NCBI RefSeq assembly: GCF_024231755.1 | Contig: NZ_JAAEQH010000210.1 | Location: 1 to 64,000, forward strand | DNA: 64,000 nt | Direction of reading: 5' to 3' | Origin: Neptuniibacter sp. | GTDB lineage: Bacteria > Pseudomonadota > Gammaproteobacteria > Pseudomonadales > Balneatricaceae | Part shown: piece by piece, positions 18,561-25,354 of the stretch | Numbering within the stretch: position 1 is the first letter of the stretch | Layout of the letters: each line of letters begins with the position of its first letter | The notes under the pieces: model-generated | Told to the model about the DNA's origin: nothing | The model's input: only the letters and a program-made list of their open reading frames with translations | Database searches by the model: none | Translations under genes and position numbers: made by a program

Positions 18561-19178
18561 TTACAGAGTCAGATCGCGATTACTCGCTTTGATAAACTCT
18601 TTCTTCAGATCTTCGTATGTGTGTACCGCTGGGAACTGCGGGAACTCTTCGATTACGTTATCTGGAGCATGGAACAAAATGCCAGACTCAGCCTGAGTCA
18701 GCATCGTTGTATCGTTGTAGGAATCACCTGCTGAGATTACACGGTAATTCAGCAGCTGGAATGCACGAACAGACTGACGCTTAGGATCTTTCTGGCGCAG
18801 TGTGTAATCGGTGATACGACCTTCTTCATTTACTTCCAGTTTGTGACACAGCAGAGTCGGGAAACCCAACTGACGCATCAGCGGCTGAGAGAATTCGTAG
18901 AAAGTGTCAGACAGGATTACTACCTGGAAACGCTCACGCAGCCAGTTAACAAACTCTACCGCACCTTCTAGTGGCTCAAGCTTGCTGATAGTTTCCTGGA
19001 TCTGAGGCAGTTTCAGACCATGCTCATCCAGAATGCGCAGACGCTGCTGCATCAGCTCGTCGTAGCATGGAATATCACGCGTAGTTGCTTTCAGCTCTTC
19101 GATACCAGTTTCTTCAGCAAAAGCGATCCAGATTTCAGGGATTAGTACCCCTTCAAGGTCAAGACAAGCGAGTTCCAC
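18561..19178 (-). CDS. thrH: Phosphoserine phosphatase / homoserine phosphotransferase
   Basis: A 205-residue HAD-superfamily enzyme of the ThrH type. ThrH dephosphorylates phosphoserine and can pass the phosphate to homoserine. Motif I is CLDLEGVLIPE, with nucleophile Asp7 and the ThrH-specific Glu where most HAD proteins have the second Asp. Motif II is VVILSDTFYEF, and motif IV is ISAGDSYNDTTML. Length agrees with the family (~205). The start codon is GTG with AGGAG six bases upstream. It stands alone, closed by a terminator shared with the convergent GNAT gene. Confidence 0.93.
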   Translation of the reverse strand: MELACLDLEGVLIPEIWIAFAEETGIEELKATTRDIPCYDELMQQRLRILDEHGLKLPQIQETISKLEPLEGAVEFVNWLRERFQVVILSDTFYEFSQPLMRQLGFPTLLCHKLEVNEEGRITDYTLRQKDPKRQSVRAFQLLNYRVISAGDSYNDTTMLTQAESGILFHAPDNVIEEFPQFPAVHTYEDLKKEFIKASNRDLTL

Positions 19179-19283
19179 GCGCGACTCCTAATGAATTTGA
19201 TTGATGTGCTTAGTTTTAGTTGTTCTAAACAATATAGTTTGCGCGCCAATGTACCTTCTCTACCGCAGCCTTGCAAGGAAACC

Positions 19284-20180
19284 TTAAGCGGAGATTGCTT
19301 CTCTTTCCTCTTCGATCTTCTGCATTATAAAGCTGATAAACAAACGAACCTTTGCCGGTAGATACTGACGGTGAGGATAAACCATATGCACTTCACGCCC
19401 TAGGGGACGGTACTGGGGTAAAAGCGTAACTAAACGCCCTAAGGTTAATGCCTCACCCACCACATAATCCGGTAAGTTCGCTACACCGATCCCTGCCTCG
19501 GCAGCATCTGCCGCACCCCGCAATTCATCGAACTGCAAGCGGGCTTTGCCATTGTATTCATGCGACATGCCAGAGCTATCCGTAAACAACCACTTTGGAG
19601 ATCGCCGTGACAGGATTAATGGGAAACGCTCCAGATCATCCAACCTTTCAGGGTGCCCCAATTTAGCAATCAAATCCGGGCTGGCACAGAGGCTGAATCG
19701 TGATTGAAATAAAGGCCGGGAAACCCAATCAGGAATACTGATCTCGCCGATTCTGAAAGCGATATCTACCCCCTCCTCTTTCAGATCGATATTGCGGTTG
19801 ATCAACATAAGATCCAGATCGATACCAGGGTGTAGTTCCATAAACTCAAAGAACCATGGGTTTAGGAGTTCATTAGCCAGACTCACGGGTGCTGTGACTT
19901 TCAGATTGCCACTTGGCGAGGTCAGCTCACCATCCAGCCCTTCTGTTGCCTCCACCAGCTCTTCATACAGAGGCTGACAACGACGATAAAACAGAGCCCC
20001 CGCTTCAGTTAACGAGAGTTTACGGGCGCTGCGATAAAGCAATTGATAACCCAACTGATCTTCTAATTGCTGAATGCGGCGACTCAGAGTTGAAGTGGGC
20101 ATCAACAGTTCTTTCGCTGCGGCGACATAGCTACCGCGATCGACCACTTTTACGAAAAGATAAAGGTTTTGGTAATCCAT
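19284..20180 (-). CDS. LysR-family transcriptional regulator
   Basis: A ~298-residue LysR regulator. The winged HTH is at ~1-62 (MDYQNLYLFVKVVDRGSYVAAAKELLMPTSTLSRRIQQLE), followed by a periplasmic-binding-type effector domain. The -TSTLSRRIQQLEDQLG- form resembles the aromatic/CrgA-like subgroup, but the effector is unknown. I start at ATG 20180; an ATG at 20195 lies inside a perfect palindrome and has no ribosome site. The gene diverges from the sigma-54 activator, and their shared 100-base region holds the palindrome. Confidence 0.87.
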   Translation of the reverse strand: MDYQNLYLFVKVVDRGSYVAAAKELLMPTSTLSRRIQQLEDQLGYQLLYRSARKLSLTEAGALFYRRCQPLYEELVEATEGLDGELTSPSGNLKVTAPVSLANELLNPWFFEFMELHPGIDLDLMLINRNIDLKEEGVDIAFRIGEISIPDWVSRPLFQSRFSLCASPDLIAKLGHPERLDDLERFPLILSRRSPKWLFTDSSGMSHEYNGKARLQFDELRGAADAAEAGIGVANLPDYVVGEALTLGRLVTLLPQYRPLGREVHMVYPHRQYLPAKVRLFISFIMQKIEEEREAISA

Positions 20181-20188
20181 ATACTTAT

Positions 20189-20204
20189 ATCCCATATATG
20201 GGAT
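20189..20204. promoter_or_regulatory. Perfect 16-bp palindrome, candidate operator
   Basis: ATCCCATATATGGGAT is a perfect inverted repeat placed nine bases before the LysR start at 20180 and 79 bases before the divergent activator. Its position fits autoregulation or joint control of both genes. It does not match the T-N11-A core usually expected for LysR proteins, so another binder is possible. Confidence 0.5.
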
Positions 20205-20239
20205 TTAAATTCTCAATATTACCTGTAAATTTAATATAC

Positions 20240-20282
20240 GAGATCTAATAAAATCAATTGAAACGTTTTAATCGGAGATCTC
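20240..20282 (+). promoter_or_regulatory. Inverted repeat overlapping the activator ribosome site
   Basis: GAGATCT (20240-20246) and AGATCTC (20276-20282) can form a 7-bp stem. The right arm covers the GGAG ribosome site directly in front of the ATG at 20283, so pairing would hide it. It may instead be a repeated protein site, since each arm contains the AGATCT palindrome. Confidence 0.35.
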
Positions 20283-21962
20283 ATGGATACTCTTTCCATA
20301 GCCCCTGATCCTCAACTAAGCCATCAAATCCGCTTTCAGGAGCGGGATGGGCAGATCTGGCTGGATGAGCAACGGGTCTTGTTATTGCAATTGATTGCCC
20401 TCGCAGACTTTCGTAAAGAACAGATCGAGACTGTGGGTCTGGAACGTGCGAAAGGCTTCTTTATGCGTCTGGGCTACAGTATGGGGAAAAAAGACGCCCA
20501 ACTGGCTCTGCGCCTAAGCAACTCCAAAGATGAAATTGATCTTATCCGCACAGGTTTTGGCCTTCACTCGTTGAAAGGTCTGGTTAGAATCGATGAGCAA
20601 CAATTAGAAGTGGACCAGAGCACGGGGCATTTCTACGCAGAATATGTGATGCATGACTCCTACGAAGCGGAGATGTTCTGTACTGAGCTGGGCATGCTCG
20701 ATGAACCTGTTTGCTGGAGCCTGATTGGTCAAGCCAGTGCCTTCACATCAGCCCTACTTGGACGGGAAATTTTGTTTAAGGAGATCACCTGTCGCGGCAG
20801 TGGGGACAGCACCTGCCTGCTAGTAGGTAAACCTGCTGAGGAGTGGGAAGACGTTGCGACCTATCGCGAATACTTCCGCCGCACTCCAATCATTGAAGAA
20901 CTGTATGAACTTCAGTCCCAGATATCCGTGCTGAGACATAAGGTTGACCAGAAATCGACGCTGGGTAACTTCCGTGGACAGTCTCCTGGCTATAAACAGG
21001 TCTGTAAACTGGCGAATCGTGCTGCTGAAGCCAATGTCACTGTACTGCTGTTAGGTGAAACCGGCGTAGGTAAAGAACTGGTTGCCCGTGCTATTCACGA
21101 TGCCAGTCAACGCAAAGAGAATAACTTTGTCGCGGTGAACTGTGCGGCGATTCCACCGGATCTGATTGAATCAGAACTGTTTGGTGTTGAGAAAGGCGCT
21201 TTTACCGGTGCAACACAATCCCGCCCTGGACGTTTCGAACGAGCGAACAATGGCACCATTTTCTTGGATGAGGTTATTGAACTCTCCCCGCGGGCACAAG
21301 CCGCCTTACTGCGAGTACTACAGGAAGGAGAGCTTGAACGTGTAGGTGATAACCAGACCCGTAATATTGATGTACGTGTTGTTGCCGCAACCAATGAATC
21401 TTTGGAAGAAGCGGTACGTGAAGGTCGTTTCCGGGCAGACTTGTACTACCGTCTGAATGTTTACCCAATCAATATTCCACCCCTGCGTGAACGAACCGAA
21501 GATCTACCGCTCTTGATTGAGCATTTCCTGGAAAAATACCACGCCTATTACAGTAAACGTACTGCAGGCCTTTCCGGATTGGCCATGCAGGCGATGATGA
21601 ATTACGAATGGCCAGGCAACGTTCGCGAGCTGGAAAACCTAATCGAACGCGGTCTGATTCTGACCGATAACGGTGAAGAGATCAGCGCTTCATCACTGTT
21701 TCCAACGCTGGGCTTTAACGCAAGCCAAACACTATCAGCAGATGGACATCTTGTTGATATATCAGAAGCGGAACAACAGCAGACAACCTCTAGCTGGATT
21801 AAAGAGGCGCTTGGCGCATGCGAATCACTGGAAGATATTGAACAACAGTTCCTTGATTACGCACTGAATGAATCTAACGGCAATGTTTCGGAAGCAGCGC
21901 GCATTCTAGGCATTTCCCGACCAACACTTGCTTACCGTATGAAAAAGATGGAAGAAAAATAA
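20283..21962 (+). CDS. Sigma-54-dependent activator, XylR/DmpR type
   Basis: A 559-residue enhancer-binding protein. It has an XylR_N plus V4R sensor at ~12-200, a linker coiled coil (~208-225), an AAA+ domain (~232-465) with Walker A LLGETGVGKEL, the sigma-54 contact loop GAFTGA and Walker B TIFLDEV, and a Fis-type HTH (~525-557; GNVSEAARILGISRPTLAYRM). The sensor keeps the zinc-site pattern of PoxR/DmpR: PVCW, then Cys 26 residues on (ITCRG) and Cys 8 further (STCLL), with the preceding SYEAE Glu. Relatives bind phenols or other aromatics directly and drive sigma-54 promoters. Here it heads a tightly coupled three-gene unit and may also act on the meta-cleavage operon 18 kb away (inference). 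Confidence 0.92.
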   Translation: MDTLSIAPDPQLSHQIRFQERDGQIWLDEQRVLLLQLIALADFRKEQIETVGLERAKGFFMRLGYSMGKKDAQLALRLSNSKDEIDLIRTGFGLHSLKGLVRIDEQQLEVDQSTGHFYAEYVMHDSYEAEMFCTELGMLDEPVCWSLIGQASAFTSALLGREILFKEITCRGSGDSTCLLVGKPAEEWEDVATYREYFRRTPIIEELYELQSQISVLRHKVDQKSTLGNFRGQSPGYKQVCKLANRAAEANVTVLLLGETGVGKELVARAIHDASQRKENNFVAVNCAAIPPDLIESELFGVEKGAFTGATQSRPGRFERANNGTIFLDEVIELSPRAQAALLRVLQEGELERVGDNQTRNIDVRVVAATNESLEEAVREGRFRADLYYRLNVYPINIPPLRERTEDLPLLIEHFLEKYHAYYSKRTAGLSGLAMQAMMNYEWPGNVRELENLIERGLILTDNGEEISASSLFPTLGFNASQTLSADGHLVDISEAEQQQTTSSWIKEALGACESLEDIEQQFLDYALNESNGNVSEAARILGISRPTLAYRMKKMEEK

Positions 21963-22363
21963 TGGCGACCTTAACTCAGGAGCTGGCTTCTCAGCTCATC
22001 TCTAAAGCAGAAGAAAAAGCCAGGGAACTCGGCGTCAATGTTTGTATTGCAGTGACAGATCAGGGCGCGCACTTGAATGCATTCGCCCGTATGGATAATG
22101 CATTCACAGGTTCAGTAGATGTAGCCATAGGTAAAGCACGTACTTCAAGCCTGTTTCCGGTACCATCAGGCGCTTTTGGCGAACTGATTCGTGAGGAAAA
22201 ACTCACCGGTATGGAACTATCCAATCAAGGGCTTGTAGGCTTTGCCGGCGGCCAGCCAATCAGAATTGATGATGAACAGATTGGGGCAATCGGAATCTCT
22301 GGAGCAACGGCAGATCAGGATGCGGCAATTGCTGAATATGCAGCAAGTGAGGTGACAAAGTGA
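21962..22363 (+). CDS. GlcG/HbpS-like (DUF336) protein
   Basis: A 133-residue protein of the GlcG/HbpS heme-binding-like family. Visible features are AEEKARELGVNVCIAVTDQGAHLNAFARMD at the start, the KARTSSLFPVPSG middle, and the glycine-rich GFAGGQPIRIDD and GAIGISGATADQD near the end. Family members bind heme or act as cofactor-linked accessory proteins in glycolate, diol and aromatic catabolism; a defined reaction is known for few of them. It overlaps the activator stop by one base (TAATG) and the next gene by four (GTGA), so its expression is tied to both. Confidence 0.87.
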   Translation: MATLTQELASQLISKAEEKARELGVNVCIAVTDQGAHLNAFARMDNAFTGSVDVAIGKARTSSLFPVPSGAFGELIREEKLTGMELSNQGLVGFAGGQPIRIDDEQIGAIGISGATADQDAAIAEYAASEVTK

Positions 22364-23385
22364 GTAAAGACTTAAAATTAAGCATTGTTGACCAGTCACC
22401 GGTTCACGACGGTAAAACTCAGGCGGAAGCACTACGTGACAGCGTAAAACTTGCACAGCTGGCTGATCAGTTAGGCTATCGTCGTTATTGGATCGCTGAA
22501 CACCATGCAACTCCGTCCTATGCCAGCCCGGCACCTGAGATTGTCATTGGTCAGATTGCTGCACACACTCAGAACATCCGAGTAGGTAGTGGCGGTGTGA
22601 TGCTTTCTCACTACAGCCCTTACAAAGTAGCTGAGGTCTTCCGCACTTTGGAAGCTTTCTTCCCAGGGCGAATTGATCTGGGTATTGGCCGTGCGCCCGG
22701 TGGTTCAGAAAAGCCGAGTATGGCGTTATCTTTCCCCAACTACCCTACTGAAGCGGAGCATTTCCCGTATCTTTTGGAAGCGCTAACAGGCTTTATTGAT
22801 AACCAACTCCCTGAAGGGCATATGTTTGAAGGCCTGAAAGCAACACCTCAGGGTGGTAGCTTACCTGAGATCTGGACCTTGGGTTCAAGTGACGGCAGTA
22901 TCGAACTGGCTGCTTCCATGGGTCTGGGTTTTGTGCTCGCGCTGTTTATTGGTACACACGAACGTCCTGCTGAAATCATCAAACGTTACCGTAAAATGTA
23001 CCGTCCTCGCCCGGGCTCAACTCAAACTGAAGCACCAGCTATGATCTCCAGTGCAGTGATCTGTGCCGACAGTAAAGAAGAAGCACAGCTGCTGGCAGCC
23101 TCTCATACCTATTGGAAAGTACAGGCACACCTGCATGGTATCCGCGAAGGAATCAAACCACCTGAAGAGTGTATGGATCTGTATAAAAAACTGTCCCCAT
23201 CTGATCAGGAATACTTCGACGTTACCCGTAATAGTATGATCACGGGTAGCCCTGAACAGTGTCGTGAAAGGCTAGAAGCTCAGGCAAGTTACTACGATGT
23301 GGATGAGATTGTCGCTGTTGCAGTAACCCACAGTTTTGAGAAGCGCTGCGATAGCTATAGAAAACTGGCTGAGGTGTTTAGCTAG
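22360..23385 (+). CDS. Luciferase-like flavin monooxygenase (LLM family)
   Basis: A 341-residue flavin-dependent oxidoreductase of the bacterial luciferase superfamily. It resembles the MsnO8 group by LSIVDQSPVHDGKTQAEAL at the start, YRRYWIAEHHATPSYASPAPE (~45-65), and FFPGRIDLGIGRAPGG (~100-115). Such enzymes use reduced FMN or F420 and O2; FMNH2 is likelier here. The GTG start overlaps the upstream stop (GTGA). As last gene of the activator operon, it may oxidise the compound sensed by the activator, but the substrate is unknown. Confidence 0.9.
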   Translation: MSKDLKLSIVDQSPVHDGKTQAEALRDSVKLAQLADQLGYRRYWIAEHHATPSYASPAPEIVIGQIAAHTQNIRVGSGGVMLSHYSPYKVAEVFRTLEAFFPGRIDLGIGRAPGGSEKPSMALSFPNYPTEAEHFPYLLEALTGFIDNQLPEGHMFEGLKATPQGGSLPEIWTLGSSDGSIELAASMGLGFVLALFIGTHERPAEIIKRYRKMYRPRPGSTQTEAPAMISSAVICADSKEEAQLLAASHTYWKVQAHLHGIREGIKPPEECMDLYKKLSPSDQEYFDVTRNSMITGSPEQCRERLEAQASYYDVDEIVAVAVTHSFEKRCDSYRKLAEVFS

Positions 23386-23488
23386 CCATAGAAAGTCCAT
23401 CAGACAGTCAGGATCTCCTCCTAACAACACAATCTAGGGAGCCAGATTCAATCTCCCTGCTAATCACGATTCTGTATGCGACTACATA

Positions 23489-23520
23489 AAAGGCCACATG
23501 ATTATGTGGCCTTTATTTTT
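23489..23520. terminator. Terminator after the monooxygenase gene
   Basis: An 11-bp stem (AAAGGCCACAT at 23489-23499 with ATGTGGCCTTT at 23504-23514) and a GATT loop, then ATTTTT. It can also serve the convergent hypothetical gene ending at 23533. Confidence 0.9.
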
Positions 23521-23532
23521 GTTGTATAGTTT

Positions 23533-24027
23533 TCACATTAATAACTGAGTCATTTGAAGCAACCTGTGAGTTTGCTCAAGATCCGCCCTCACCTTCTGCT
23601 TATACTCCTGAGATTTCACTGATACAGCCGATTTCTGGCGTAGGACCGTCCAGTCATTAAGATCATTGTTATCCTGAAGTAGTTTTTTAAACGCCTCAGG
23701 AAAATCATCCTCCCGTTCAATTTCGGAAATATCCGCATCTCCTTTTAACAGAAATACACTGTCCCCCTCATCACACTGAACTCTGGATTCACTGAAGTTG
23801 AAAAGGTGGGCTGCGTAGTCAGGTGAAAAACACACCGGCATGTCTGCAGTTCTTTCTCCTCCAAGAGCCAATTGCAGCTCTCCTTTCTGATGGTTTTTAA
23901 CCGCAAGAACATAGGCTGGTATTTTCATCTTAAGCACTCCATGTTGCGGGATACTCTTAACGTATAACTCCTTTGGGAGCTGGCTATTTGACGCTGAGAG
24001 TTCCTTTGTCTCATCAAAATGAATCAA
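23533..24027 (-). CDS. Hypothetical protein
   Basis: I do not recognise this 164-residue soluble protein. The middle has a beta-rich look (VLKMKIPAYVLAVKNHQKGELQLALGG; CDEGDSVFLLKGDADISEIE), and the C-terminal ~50 residues are helical and charged, ending in a possible coiled coil (KQKVRADLEQTHRLLQMTQLLM). No signal peptide or membrane helix. The start is a TTG preceded by a GA-rich ribosome site, AGGAGAGAGAGGAG, that can partly fold on itself; the next in-frame Met is ~32 residues in. It is monocistronic. Confidence 0.6.
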   Translation of the reverse strand: MIHFDETKELSASNSQLPKELYVKSIPQHGVLKMKIPAYVLAVKNHQKGELQLALGGERTADMPVCFSPDYAAHLFNFSESRVQCDEGDSVFLLKGDADISEIEREDDFPEAFKKLLQDNNDLNDWTVLRQKSAVSVKSQEYKQKVRADLEQTHRLLQMTQLLM

Positions 24028-24471
24028 CTCCTCTCTCTCCTGGATTGAGAGGCCTCGTCAAAAAACGAAGATCACTACCATTTTTTGTACAACACAGTGT
24101 AAGAAAGATTTTTTAAAGCCGAATGAATATTCAATTAACTATTAGAAACTTTCAGCCTCTGCCGTGATTAGGGAGTTCCCGCACAAACGCTTTGGAAGCA
24201 GATGTGACAAGTCCTCCAAAAAATCAAAGAACACTAAATTATTAACAACGAATATTAAGAAAGGATGGATAACATGAAAGGCTTTAATCAAAATTCATGT
24301 CACTTTCTGCTTCACAGTAATTAATTTGTTGTCAAAAACAAACCAATTATCACCGTTGTTGCGAAAAAGTAACGGTTTGTTGCATTTTTAACCCTTGAGC
24401 TTTTCCCCTAATCCGGCTAATTTTGACGAACCGTCATTTTAAATATCAAAAGCAGAACACAGAAATAGAAT
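24028..24471. other. AT-rich divergent promoter region with TetR operator
   Basis: 444 bases between the hypothetical gene (-) and the TetR gene (+). Apart from the palindrome at 24424-24436, I find a loose inverted repeat around 24338-24380 (ACAAACC and GGTTTGT). No open frame with a ribosome site is convincing. Confidence 0.5.
24424..24436. promoter_or_regulatory. Candidate TetR operator 1
   Basis: TGACGAACCGTCA, 36 bases before the TetR gene start. Its half-sites TGACG/CGTCA and the near-identical 13-mer at 25275-25287 point to binding by the TetR protein encoded between them. Confidence 0.7.
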
Positions 24472-25218
24472 ATGTGCCCAAAAATTGTTGATGATGCGGT
24501 CATTGAAGCCCGCGAAGAAGAGATTATGCAAACAGCCCTTCAGATTATGTCTGAACAGGGTGTTGCAGGTCTTACCATCGACAAGGTGGTTGCTAATCTC
24601 CCCTACTCCAAAGGCACTGTATACAACCACTTTACCTGTAAAGAAGATCTGCTGACCGGTCTGTGCAACCGTAGTGTTAAAGCTCTGACGGAGTTGTTTA
24701 AGCGCGCTGTAACTTTTGAAGGTAACAGCCGTGAAAGGATGTTTGCTGTGGGTTTTGCCTACATGTTGCACTCACAGTTAAACCCAACTGAGTTTATGTT
24801 GGTGATCTCCGCAAAAACCCCTTCAGTGCGTGAGAAATCAACTGAAAAGCGCCAGGAAGAACATACAGCCCTGGAAAGTGAGTTGCTAGGAAGCATCCTG
24901 CAGATCATCTCTTCCGGGCTCTCTTCTGGTGATTTAAACCTGCAACCTCACCTTAGCCCAGCTCAAGTTGCTTTCTCGCTATGGGCTATGAGCTTTGGAA
25001 CCATCGCTCTCCTACATGAAACGCTTGATCGTTGCAGTGTACGTACTGAGATGATGCTGGAAAGAGAACTTACCAATCACAGCAACCTTGTGCTTGATGG
25101 TCTGGACTGGAAACCCTATACCAAAGATTACGACTGGGCGGAAACGGTAGAGAGATTAAAAGCAGGCATTTTCAAAACGGAATTCGAACAACTTCAGGAA
25201 CAGCTAAGCCTGACCTGA
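24472..25218 (+). CDS. TetR-family transcriptional regulator
   Basis: A 248-residue repressor-type regulator. The HTH is at ~18-62 (IMQTALQIMSEQGVAGLTIDKVVANLPYSKGTVYNHFTCKEDLL), and the remaining helical domain would bind the effector. Length is above the family norm (~200), with a charged C-terminal extension. Nearly identical palindromes stand before this gene and before the following export operon, so it most likely represses both and is released by a transported or envelope-stress-related molecule (inference). The effector is unknown. Its own terminator separates it from the operon. Confidence 0.88.
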   Translation: MCPKIVDDAVIEAREEEIMQTALQIMSEQGVAGLTIDKVVANLPYSKGTVYNHFTCKEDLLTGLCNRSVKALTELFKRAVTFEGNSRERMFAVGFAYMLHSQLNPTEFMLVISAKTPSVREKSTEKRQEEHTALESELLGSILQIISSGLSSGDLNLQPHLSPAQVAFSLWAMSFGTIALLHETLDRCSVRTEMMLERELTNHSNLVLDGLDWKPYTKDYDWAETVERLKAGIFKTEFEQLQEQLSLT

Positions 25219-25240
25219 GTTAGAGAAAGAGATTTAGAAG

Positions 25241-25261
25241 AAACGGCATGGCCGTTTTTTT
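25241..25261 (+). terminator. Terminator of the TetR gene
   Basis: Stem AAACGGC (25241-25247) and GCCGTTT (25251-25257) with a 3-base loop and a T run to 25261. Confidence 0.8.
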
Positions 25262-25271
25262 AATAAAAGTT

Positions 25272-25290
25272 TAGTGACGATTCGTCACTA
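25272..25290. promoter_or_regulatory. Candidate TetR operator 2
   Basis: TAGTGACGATTCGTCACTA is a 19-base palindrome with one central base. Its core TGACGATTCGTCA shares 11 of 13 positions with operator 1. It lies 65 bases before the exporter start, where it would block the promoter of the export operon. Confidence 0.75.
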
Positions 25291-25354
25291 TTAAGTAACC
25301 TTAAGTTGGCATAAGACCAACCTAACACCCCATAGGGGCCCCTGGAGTAGGAAA

